A stretch of 7,477 nt of DNA from an uncultured Collinsella sp. Lineage in GTDB: Bacteria; Actinomycetota; Coriobacteriia; Coriobacteriales; Coriobacteriaceae. This document shows, piece after piece, positions 1-4,497 of this stretch. The position numbers and the translations under genes are program-made. A model generated the notes under the pieces. It made no database searches. It was given only the letters and a program-made list of their open reading frames with translations, and had not been told where the DNA came from. The DNA is taken from NCBI GenBank assembly GCA_934654795.1, contig CAKUGT010000042.1, positions 1 through 7,477 on the forward strand, read 5' to 3'. Position 1 is the first letter of the stretch. Each line of letters opens with the position of its first letter.

Positions 1-740
1 TGGAACAGCGAGGTGCGCTTGTCCAGGATCTCGAAGGGACCGTGGAAGAAGTCGCAGGTGTTGATGGTGCAGGAATCAATCTGCAGCATCTCTTGAACGT
101 TGCAGATGCTAAAGACATAGGCGGCACCAAAGAGCGGGCCCTGAGCCATAACGTTGATGCAGGGCTTGTCGGCGTTCTGCTCGGCCCACTTAGCGGCGAG
201 CGGACGGGTGTACTCAACGGCCTTGCGATAGATGGGATCGACCAGGCTGAAGGCGGCCATGGCGGTCTCGTACTCGGCATAGCCCTCGGTCTGCTGCGTG
301 AGCTCCATGGCAATCATGGTCACGACGGCGGAGTTGGTGCGGCCCATGCAGGACTCGTCGACGGCCAGGCTGTCGTACTGGATCTTGTAGTCGCAGACCT
401 CAGTGAGGCCGGACTCGTCAACATAGATGGCGATGGTGCTGGCGCCGTGATCCTTGGCGACCTGGGCGGCGACGATGGTCTCCTTGGTGCCGCGCATGGA
501 AACGACGACGGCCAGGGTGTTCTCGTTGACGTAGGCCGGGGTGGCGTGCACGAACTCGTTGCTGGTGTAGCTGGAGCTCACGACCTGCGTGGCTTCGTGC
601 TCCATAAAGTACTGGGCAGGATAGTTGCCGCCGTTGGATCCGCCGGCGCCGATCCACACGACGCGCTTGATGCCGCCCTTGTCTGCCTTGTCAGCCAAAA
701 CCTGGGATACGACGTCCTTAACCTGTTCCTGAGTAGTCAT
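1..740 (-). CDS. FrlB/FraB-like SIS-domain fructosamine-6-phosphate deglycase, C-terminus missing
   Basis: Cytoplasmic sugar-isomerase (SIS) family enzyme. The closest resemblance is to FrlB/FraB deglycases, which split 6-phosphorylated Amadori products (fructosamine 6-phosphates) into glucose 6-phosphate and a free amino acid. The 246 residues visible start at the ATG complementary to 738-740, with an AGAAAGG ribosome site about 10 nt upstream. The frame is open to the left edge. Family length is about 330-350, so roughly 90 C-terminal residues are missing. Visible features are a glycine-rich SIS loop (GAGGS, 31-35), a phosphosugar loop SMRGTKET (81-88) and the family signature FFHGPFEI (231-238). 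Glu217 and His233 are 16 residues apart, the spacing of the catalytic Glu/His pair described for FraB (recalled from memory). The usual 'GE' before the FHGP block is Cys-Asp (229-230) here. The gene is divergent from a GntR/UTRA regulator that probably controls it. The exact substrate is not decided by sequence; another amino-sugar phosphate is possible. Confidence 0.8.
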   Translation of the reverse strand, partial: MTTQEQVKDVVSQVLADKADKGGIKRVVWIGAGGSNGGNYPAQYFMEHEATQVVSSSYTSNEFVHATPAYVNENTLAVVVSMRGTKETIVAAQVAKDHGASTIAIYVDESGLTEVCDYKIQYDSLAVDESCMGRTNSAVVTMIAMELTQQTEGYAEYETAMAAFSLVDPIYRKAVEYTRPLAAKWAEQNADKPCINVMAQGPLFGAAYVFSICNVQEMLQIDSCTINTCDFFHGPFEILDKRTSLF

Positions 741-750
741 CGTGCATCAG

Positions 751-757
751 CCTTTCT
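751..757 (-). promoter_or_regulatory. Ribosome binding site of the SIS deglycase gene
   Basis: The minus strand reads AGAAAGG about 10 nt before the ATG at 740. It is a moderate Shine-Dalgarno match with slightly long spacing. It supports the chosen start; no other in-frame start nearby has a better site. Confidence 0.55.
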
Positions 758-778
758 TCTCGTTTGATGCTCCTGATG

Positions 779-798
779 GCATACAAGTTACATACATG
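779..798. promoter_or_regulatory. Candidate GntR operator, copy A
   Basis: A 20-bp element starting GCATACAAGTTA matches copy B (918-937) at 17 of 20 positions. It contains two direct CATACA boxes (780-785 and 791-796) spaced 11 bp apart, about one helical turn. It overlaps the proposed -10 of the deglycase promoter. HutC-type GntR regulators commonly bind AT-rich sites with GTAT/ATAC half-sites; assigning this one to the adjacent regulator is inference from repetition and position. Confidence 0.5.
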
Positions 799-813
799 TT
801 TTGGCGATGTCGA
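785..813 (-). promoter_or_regulatory. Candidate sigma-70-type promoter of the SIS deglycase gene
   Basis: On the minus strand, TCGACA (808-813, five of six matches to the -35 consensus) is separated by exactly 17 bp from TAACTT (785-790, three of six matches to -10). This predicts a transcript start near 778 and a leader of about 38 nt carrying the ribosome site. The -10 lies inside the repeated box at 779-798, so a bound regulator would block polymerase. The -10 match is weak, so this is a proposal only. Confidence 0.35.
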
Positions 814-817
814 CTAG

Positions 818-825
818 TTGTATGC
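818..825. promoter_or_regulatory. Inverted copy of the GCATACAA half-site
   Basis: TTGTATGC here is the exact reverse complement of the first eight bases of copies A and B. Together with copy A it forms a widely spaced inverted pair flanking the proposed -35 of the deglycase promoter. It may be an auxiliary binding half-site. At eight bases it is short enough to recur by chance in AT-rich DNA. Confidence 0.35.
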
Positions 826-901
826 TATATTTGTCTTAGAAATTTTGCTGCCGTGGTTTTCGGAAATCATTTACCAGCGGTTTTGTTGTCATGTTGGATA
901 C

Positions 902-921
902 ATGCTTGGTTCGGCAAGCAT
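902..921. repeat. 7-bp inverted repeat ATGCTTG/CAAGCAT
   Basis: Perfect 7-bp arms (902-908 and 915-921) flank a 6-bp spacer, 25 bp before the regulator start codon and overlapping operator copy B. It may be a regulator-binding palindrome or a small hairpin in the gntR leader. There is no T-tract after it, so it is not a terminator. Confidence 0.45.
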
Positions 922-937
922 ACAAGTTAGGTACAGG
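918..937. promoter_or_regulatory. Candidate GntR operator, copy B
   Basis: A second copy of the GCATACAAGTTA element ends 8 bp upstream of the regulator's ATG. The first 12 bases are identical to copy A, and a TACA box follows at the same offset. Its position fits autorepression of the regulator gene, by occluding its promoter or blocking elongation. The matched pair at both ends of the divergent gap is the main evidence that these are operators. Confidence 0.5.
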
Positions 938-945
938 TTGGTCGC

Positions 946-1668
946 ATGAGCACTTCGTCGAAAAAGAACCTGGCCCAATACGAGCGCCTGGCGGGCACGC
1001 TGCGCGACCGCATCGCCGCCGGCACCTACGCGCGCGGAGACAAGCTGCCGTCCGAGATGGAGCTCATGGACGAGTCGGGCCTGTCGCGCAGCACCGTGCG
1101 CCACGCGCTTAAGGTGCTGGTGAATGAGGGCCTGGTACGCACCGAGCGCGGACGAGGCGCCTTTGTGGCCGACACGCCCGAGGTTCACGAGAACAACCTG
1201 GTGTTCTCGAGCTATACCAAGCAGGTCGAGGGCCAGGGCATGAAACCCACCACGCGCACGGTGGACTCGGGCTTTGCCAAGGCGGCGGGCAGCGTGGCCA
1301 AGTTCTTCGACGCCGCCGTGGGCAGCAAGCTCGTCAAGCTCGTCCGCCTGCGCTATCTGGACGACGCGCCGCTGTGCCTGGAGACCACGTACCTGCCGCC
1401 GAGTTTTGGAGCGCTCATCGACCGCGACATTAACGGGTCGCTCTACGCCACGCTGCGTCAGGAGTTCCACCGCGCGCCGGCCCAGGGCCACAAGACCTTT
1501 GAGGTGTGCTATGCCTCGCAAAACGAGGCGTTTTTGCTCAACGTGGAGCGTGGGCAGGCGCTGATCCTTATCACCGACTATGTCTACGACACCGACGGCC
1601 GCCCGCTCCACGTCTCCAAGCGCATCCAACGAACCGACCGTGCCAAATACACCGAGCCCATCGGCTAA
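946..1668 (+). CDS. GntR-family transcriptional regulator with UTRA effector domain (HutC subfamily)
   Basis: DNA-binding repressor of 240 residues, the normal size for this subfamily. Residues about 12-74 form the GntR winged helix-turn-helix: the GDKLPSEMEL segment (31-40), the recognition helix with SRSTVRHAL (47-55) and the wing GRGAFV (69-74). Residues about 95-233 are a UTRA ligand-binding domain, with ETTYLP (146-151), the stretch EAFLLNVERGQALI (194-207) and the closing DGRPLHVSKRIQRTDR (217-232). UTRA domains usually bind phosphorylated sugars or small metabolites. The ATG at 946 is the only start that preserves a standard GntR N-terminus; its ribosome site (AGGT, 8 nt away) is weak, suggesting low-level synthesis. 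The gene is divergent from the SIS deglycase, and candidate operators lie at both ends of the shared gap. A fructosamine-type phosphate is the likely inducer, by inference from the neighbour. FrlR would be the functional analogue, but the symbol is not assigned. Confidence 0.9.
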   Translation: MSTSSKKNLAQYERLAGTLRDRIAAGTYARGDKLPSEMELMDESGLSRSTVRHALKVLVNEGLVRTERGRGAFVADTPEVHENNLVFSSYTKQVEGQGMKPTTRTVDSGFAKAAGSVAKFFDAAVGSKLVKLVRLRYLDDAPLCLETTYLPPSFGALIDRDINGSLYATLRQEFHRAPAQGHKTFEVCYASQNEAFLLNVERGQALILITDYVYDTDGRPLHVSKRIQRTDRAKYTEPIG

Positions 1669-1689
1669 CCTGCCAAAATAAACCTGTCC

Positions 1690-2280
1690 CTAAATGGTAG
1701 GTTTGAGGAGGTCGGGGAACCAGGTTGGCTTGGGCTGGTTGGGGACGCGCTCGGCTAGGACGAGCTCCATCCAGCACATGTCGTACCAGCGGCCGAACTT
1801 TTGCGCGCAGCGGTCGAAGGCACCCACCAGGCGATAGCCCATATGGGCATGGAAATCCTGGCTGTTGTGCGTCAGGTACTCGTCGTCCTTATCGTGCGGC
1901 ACGGCAATGAGCGCGCACATGTTGGTAATGCCCATCGCGACCAGGCATTGCTCGAGCGCATCGTGCAGTTTGCGCCCCAGCCCACCATGGCGCACATCGC
2001 GTGCCAGGTAAATCGACGTCTCGACCGACCAGTCATAGGCTTCGCGGCTGTTGAGTGCACTCACGTAGGCATAACCCACTGGGCGCCCGTCCAGTTCCAT
2101 CACCAAATACGGATAGCGCTCGAGTGTATGAGCAATGCGCCCGGCAAACTCCTCAACGCTCGGCACCTCATATTCGCAGGTAATCGCCGTCTCGAGCACA
2201 TACGGCTCGTAAATGGCAAGCAACGCCGGCGCGTCGTCGGGCGTTGCCAGACGAATCGTCGGCTCGGATATCTCGGGCAT
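1690..2280 (-). CDS. GNAT N-acetyltransferase, phosphinothricin acetyltransferase-like
   Basis: Cytoplasmic acetyl-CoA-dependent N-acetyltransferase of 196 residues. The N-terminus (RLATPDDAPALLAIYEPYV, 10-28), then TAITCEYEVPSVEEF (31-45) and VGYAYVSALNSREAYDWSVE (68-87), follow the Pat/Bar/MddA branch, which acetylates phosphinothricin, methionine sulfone/sulfoximine or similar amino acids. The acetyl-CoA pyrophosphate loop is R97-H-G-G100-L-G102. The C-terminal GYRLVGAFDRCAQKFGRWYDM (148-168) is also typical. The natural substrate is unknown. The ATG at 2278-2280 was chosen because GGGGGAGGA lies 5 nt upstream (GGAGG core 6 nt away) and the family N-terminus begins there; an upstream in-frame GTG (2350-2352) would be translated through a terminator hairpin. 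The gene follows a threonine-aldolase-like gene but is separated from it by that terminator, and it converges on gntR with a 21-bp gap. Confidence 0.88.
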   Translation of the reverse strand: MPEISEPTIRLATPDDAPALLAIYEPYVLETAITCEYEVPSVEEFAGRIAHTLERYPYLVMELDGRPVGYAYVSALNSREAYDWSVETSIYLARDVRHGGLGRKLHDALEQCLVAMGITNMCALIAVPHDKDDEYLTHNSQDFHAHMGYRLVGAFDRCAQKFGRWYDMCWMELVLAERVPNQPKPTWFPDLLKPTI

Positions 2281-2285
2281 ACAGA

Positions 2286-2294
2286 TCCTCCCCC
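2286..2294 (-). promoter_or_regulatory. Strong ribosome binding site deciding the GNAT start
   Basis: The minus strand reads GGGGGAGGA, with the GGAGG core 6 nt before the ATG at 2280. It is the best Shine-Dalgarno match in the window. It begins only 2 nt after the T-rich tail of the upstream terminator, so hairpin and ribosome site are practically contiguous. Confidence 0.8.
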
Positions 2295-2296
2295 TC

Positions 2297-2340
2297 GAAA
2301 GCAAAGGCCGCCCCACGCCAAACCCAGGCGCAGGGCGGCC
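2297..2340 (-). terminator. Intrinsic terminator after the threonine-aldolase-like gene
   Basis: On the minus strand, arms 2340-2327 and 2319-2306 pair over 14 bp (GGCCGCCC against GGGCGGCC, then two G-U wobbles, then four G-C pairs) around the 7-nt loop 2326-2320. The T-rich tail TTTGCTTTC (2305-2297) follows at once. It ends transcripts from the gene stopping at 2359. On the plus strand no T-run follows, so it does not serve gntR. Because the GNAT ribosome site follows directly, it may also act as a partial terminator that limits read-through into GNAT. Confidence 0.85.
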
Positions 2341-2358
2341 CCTCGTCATCACATCAAC

Positions 2359-3384
2359 CTACAGGACAGCCACCAGCGCGTCGATGTCCTCCTGCGTCGT
2401 GGCCCAGCTGGTGCAAAAGCGCACCACGGTGTGGGTCTCGTCGTACTTTTCCCAGTACTCAATCGCCGCATGCTCGCGAATGCGCGCCATGTCCTCGTTG
2501 GGCAGAATCACAAACTGCTGATTGGTAGGCGTCTCCAAGAAGAACTGGTAGCCGCGCTCATGCAGCACGCGACGAAGGGCCTGCGCGGTCTCAATCGCCT
2601 GGCGGCCGATCTCAAAATATAGGCCGTCGGTAAAGAGCGCCTCGAACTGCACGCCTGTCAGGCGACCTTTGGCCAGTAGCGCGCCATGCTGCTTAATGCG
2701 CGGAATGGGATGCGCCGGAGCGTGCATGCCGCAAAACACCACGGCCTCGCCGCACAGGGCGCCGCACTTGGTGCCGCCGATGTAGAAGACGTCGCACAGC
2801 TGTGCCAGCTCGGGCAGCGTAATGTCGCACGCATCGGCCGCCAGCGCATAAGCCAGGCGGGCGCCATCCACAAACAGCGGAATCTCGCGCTTCTGGCACA
2901 CCGCGTGAATCGCCGCGAGCTCGGCCTTGGAATACAGCGTGCCGTATTCGGTCGACAGACTCACGTACACGGCACCCGGGAACACCGTGTGCTCGTAGCT
3001 CTCGTTCTCATAAAACACCTGGATGTAGTTTTCGAGATCATCGGCGTGCATCTTGCCCTCGTAACCGGGGATGGTGAGCACCTTGTGACCGCCAAACTCG
3101 ATAGCGCCCGCCTCGTGGCAGGCAACGTGACCGGTCTCGGCGGCAACGACGCCCTCGTAGGGCGCAAGCAGCATGTCGATTACCGTGGCATTGGCCTGCG
3201 TGCCACCCACCAGCAAGAACACATCGGCATCGGGCGCCTGACAAGCCTCACGGATGAGCTGCTTGGCACGCTCGGTGTGCGTGTCGGTACCATAGCCGGG
3301 CTGCGGCTCCATGTTGGTGTCGACGAGTGCCTGCAGCACCGCCGGGTGCGCACCGTGGGAATAATCGTTGTTGAATGCAAGCAT
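2359..3384 (-). CDS. Threonine-aldolase-like PLP enzyme (beta-eliminating lyase superfamily, fold type I)
   Basis: Pyridoxal-phosphate enzyme of 341 residues, cytoplasmic and full length for the family. Low-specificity threonine aldolases split L-threonine or allo-threonine to glycine and acetaldehyde. Visible: GGTQAN (60-65) for PLP phosphate contact; ETGHVACHEAGAIE (83-96) with the ring-stacking histidine; VDGAR (172-176), whose Asp173 holds the pyridine nitrogen and whose Arg follows; IGGTKCGAL (202-210) with Lys206 as the Schiff-base lysine; and Arg322 in VVRFCTSW as likely carboxylate binder. The N-terminus (FNNDYSHGAHPAVLQAL, 4-20) differs from the RSDT start of E. coli LtaE, so this is a separate branch and the substrate is not certain. 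The ATG at 3384 has AAGAGAGG 6 nt upstream. It lies 46 bp after the PAP2 gene, possibly co-transcribed, and a strong terminator follows. Confidence 0.85.
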   Translation of the reverse strand: MLAFNNDYSHGAHPAVLQALVDTNMEPQPGYGTDTHTERAKQLIREACQAPDADVFLLVGGTQANATVIDMLLAPYEGVVAAETGHVACHEAGAIEFGGHKVLTIPGYEGKMHADDLENYIQVFYENESYEHTVFPGAVYVSLSTEYGTLYSKAELAAIHAVCQKREIPLFVDGARLAYALAADACDITLPELAQLCDVFYIGGTKCGALCGEAVVFCGMHAPAHPIPRIKQHGALLAKGRLTGVQFEALFTDGLYFEIGRQAIETAQALRRVLHERGYQFFLETPTNQQFVILPNEDMARIREHAAIEYWEKYDETHTVVRFCTSWATTQEDIDALVAVL

Positions 3385-3390
3385 GGCAAT

Positions 3391-3398
3391 CCTCTCTT
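3391..3398 (-). promoter_or_regulatory. Ribosome binding site of the threonine-aldolase-like gene
   Basis: The minus strand reads AAGAGAGG, 6 nt before the ATG at 3384. It is a good match at normal spacing and fixes the start. The 46-bp gap to the PAP2 stop codon shows no convincing promoter. A TACAAT hexamer at 3438-3433 has no partner -35 at suitable distance. Confidence 0.6.
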
Positions 3399-3430
3399 AC
3401 CGGATATCGGCCAGATGATTCAGGTGGCGC

Positions 3431-4294
3431 TTATTGTACGCCGTGCGGATAGGCAACGCGCGCGGCAAGGCACTCAAGTGCCAGCACCAGAGCAAAGCCG
3501 CAGCTCACGTCACTCAAAAAATGTGCACCGATCACGATGCGGCCAAAGGCGACGAGTGCTGCGACCACAGCCGCGGCCCAAAAGACCACGCGGCGGCGCG
3601 ACGGCTTTTCCGTAAAGGCCGCCGCGGGAAGGCCGGCAAGCATCAGGCCGATCGCCGCGTGTGCGGTGTGACCGCTCGCAAACGACTTAAAGCCGTCCTT
3701 GATCACGCCAGCCGCAATATAGCTCCACTTGTCGGGGTTGCCGATCACCCACCACGGCTGAAAATTGAGCCCCGGCGTGACCTCGATCACACGCATGCGC
3801 GGGCGCGACCACAGTGGCTTAACGATGACGTTGAGGATAATGGCCTGAGCGACCCACACGGCAAGCACCATCAGCGCCCAGCGCGTGAGCTCGTCTGGCG
3901 AGGTTTTGCGCGTAAGGCGATAGACGATGAGGTTGGCGGCGATGACCAGCACAAATGTCAGTACCAACTGGACCGCGACGAGCTTGCCGCCAACCCGCAG
4001 GGACGAAATGATCTCGTAGCCGGCCAGGCCAACATTGACGAGGATGCCGAGCAAGGCGAGCCATTTGCTCGCCTTGGAATCGGGGCGCGCCGCGCGCACG
4101 AGCATAATGCCCGCGACGCTCGCCGTCAGCTCAAACGGCAGCTCGCCAGCAGCCTCGATAAAACGGCCGAACAAGCTGGACGAGTTGAACAGCGCACTCG
4201 AGATTTGGTAATCGAAAAACGTGCCGATGAGCAGGCAGAGAGCTAGGATGGTCGCAACGATGGCGACATCTTTCTTATAGATGTACCCGAACAT
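3431..4294 (-). CDS. PAP2-superfamily integral membrane phosphatase
   Basis: Multi-pass membrane protein of 287 residues with the three-part PAP2 active site facing the outside or membrane surface. Substrates in the family include phosphatidic acid, undecaprenyl pyrophosphate and phosphatidylglycerol phosphate. Motif 1 is K159-PLWSRP-R166, with Met167 where proline is usual. Motif 2 is S207-G208-H209 preceded by Ala instead of Pro. Motif 3 is R252-IVIGA-H258-FLS-D262, complete, with the nucleophilic histidine and its aspartate. Hydrophobic segments lie near 9-27, 53-69, 79-97, 105-126, 139-158, 213-227, 236-252 and 264-281. The large N-terminal half (1-150) before motif 1 suggests extra helices. 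The start is the ATG at 4292-4294 with AAAGGA 4 nt upstream; an in-frame TTG at 4322-4324 has no ribosome site and lies in a hairpin arm. The substrate cannot be read from the sequence. Confidence 0.85.
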   Translation of the reverse strand: MFGYIYKKDVAIVATILALCLLIGTFFDYQISSALFNSSSLFGRFIEAAGELPFELTASVAGIMLVRAARPDSKASKWLALLGILVNVGLAGYEIISSLRVGGKLVAVQLVLTFVLVIAANLIVYRLTRKTSPDELTRWALMVLAVWVAQAIILNVIVKPLWSRPRMRVIEVTPGLNFQPWWVIGNPDKWSYIAAGVIKDGFKSFASGHTAHAAIGLMLAGLPAAAFTEKPSRRRVVFWAAAVVAALVAFGRIVIGAHFLSDVSCGFALVLALECLAARVAYPHGVQ

Positions 4295-4320
4295 GCTTTC
4301 CTTTCGGCCGGGCGAGGTTT

Positions 4321-4371
4321 TCAACCTGAGACGTGGTGTGGCATTTTTCCATAAATGCCCTCACAGGTTGA
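4321..4371. repeat. Nested inverted-repeat structure in the leader of the PAP2 gene
   Basis: Outer arms TCAACCTG (4321-4328) and CAGGTTGA (4364-4371) are a perfect 8-bp inverted repeat, extendable by AG/CT across a 2-nt bulge. Inside, GGCATTT (4340-4346) and AAATGCC (4353-4359) form a perfect 7-bp stem with a 6-nt loop. In a minus-strand transcript the structure would end 26 nt before the PAP2 start codon, just upstream of its ribosome site. No T-run follows on either strand, so it is not a standard intrinsic terminator. Its role is unknown; a leader regulatory structure or transcript-end hairpin is possible. Confidence 0.65.
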
Positions 4372-4385
4372 GCATAAGCGAGCGA

Positions 4386-4483
4386 AAACGTCCCATTTGA
4401 GGCAAGGTGGCCCGAAGGAGGAGGGAAGCGTACTTGCGTACGCGACCGACGAGTGAGGGTCAGATTGCCCAAATGGGGCGTTT
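4386..4483 (+). repeat. Long interrupted hairpin element between mfd and the PAP2 gene
   Basis: Arms 4386-4405 and 4465-4483 pair over 19 positions with a single bulged A (4400) and one T-G wobble (4391). A 2x2 purine internal loop (GG/GA, 4406-4407 and 4463-4464) follows. Then come a 6-bp stem 4408-4413/4457-4462 with one G-T wobble, a 14/13-nt purine-rich internal loop, and a perfect apical stem GCGTAC/GTACGC (4428-4433/4438-4443) with loop TTGC. Both wobbles pair as G-U in plus-strand RNA but become C-A mismatches in minus-strand RNA, so the plus orientation is assigned. It starts 14 nt beyond the mfd stop. It could be a dispersed repeat, a structured RNA or an unusual transcript-end structure. 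I do not recognise a named family. Confidence 0.7.
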
Positions 4484-4497
4484 GCAGCGTCGACCCG

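Noticed and set aside
42..767. Long plus-strand open frame opposite the SIS deglycase gene
   Set aside because: Its Gly/Val/Asp/Leu-rich product resembles no family and mirrors the codon bias of the real minus-strand gene, which has clear SIS motifs.
742..930. Possible 62-residue plus-strand peptide in the divergent gap
   Set aside because: GTG start with no ribosome site, no recognisable family, and it runs over the candidate promoter and operator boxes.
889..1629. Minus-strand open frame opposite gntR
   Set aside because: Composition is that of a reverse-strand shadow; the plus-strand protein matches GntR and UTRA domains along its full length.
1680..1704. AAACCT/AGGTTT inverted repeat between gntR and GNAT as a bidirectional terminator
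   Set aside because: Only 6 bp with a 13-nt loop, AT-rich, no T-run on either side, and half lies within the GNAT coding sequence.
1801..2622. Plus-strand open frame across GNAT and the threonine-aldolase 3' end
   Set aside because: It crosses two real genes and a terminator, has no family motifs, and is Arg/His-rich as expected from antisense reading of GC-rich genes.
2686..3615. 309-residue plus-strand open frame opposite the threonine-aldolase-like gene and PAP2 3' end
   Set aside because: It has no domain signature and spans two well-supported minus-strand genes.
3434..4246. 270-residue plus-strand open frame opposite the PAP2 gene
   Set aside because: It is an antisense shadow, highly polar and His/Arg-rich, whereas the minus strand encodes hydrophobic helices with all PAP2 catalytic residues.
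4371..4376. TATGCT hexamer as the -10 of a PAP2 promoter on the minus strand
   Set aside because: Four of six matches, but no acceptable -35 at 16-18 bp upstream.
4386..4483. Reading the long inverted repeat as a MITE with target-site duplication
   Set aside because: The flanks (GCGA on the left, GCAG on the right) are not a direct duplication and no transposase is nearby. A dispersed repeat remains possible but insertion is not shown.
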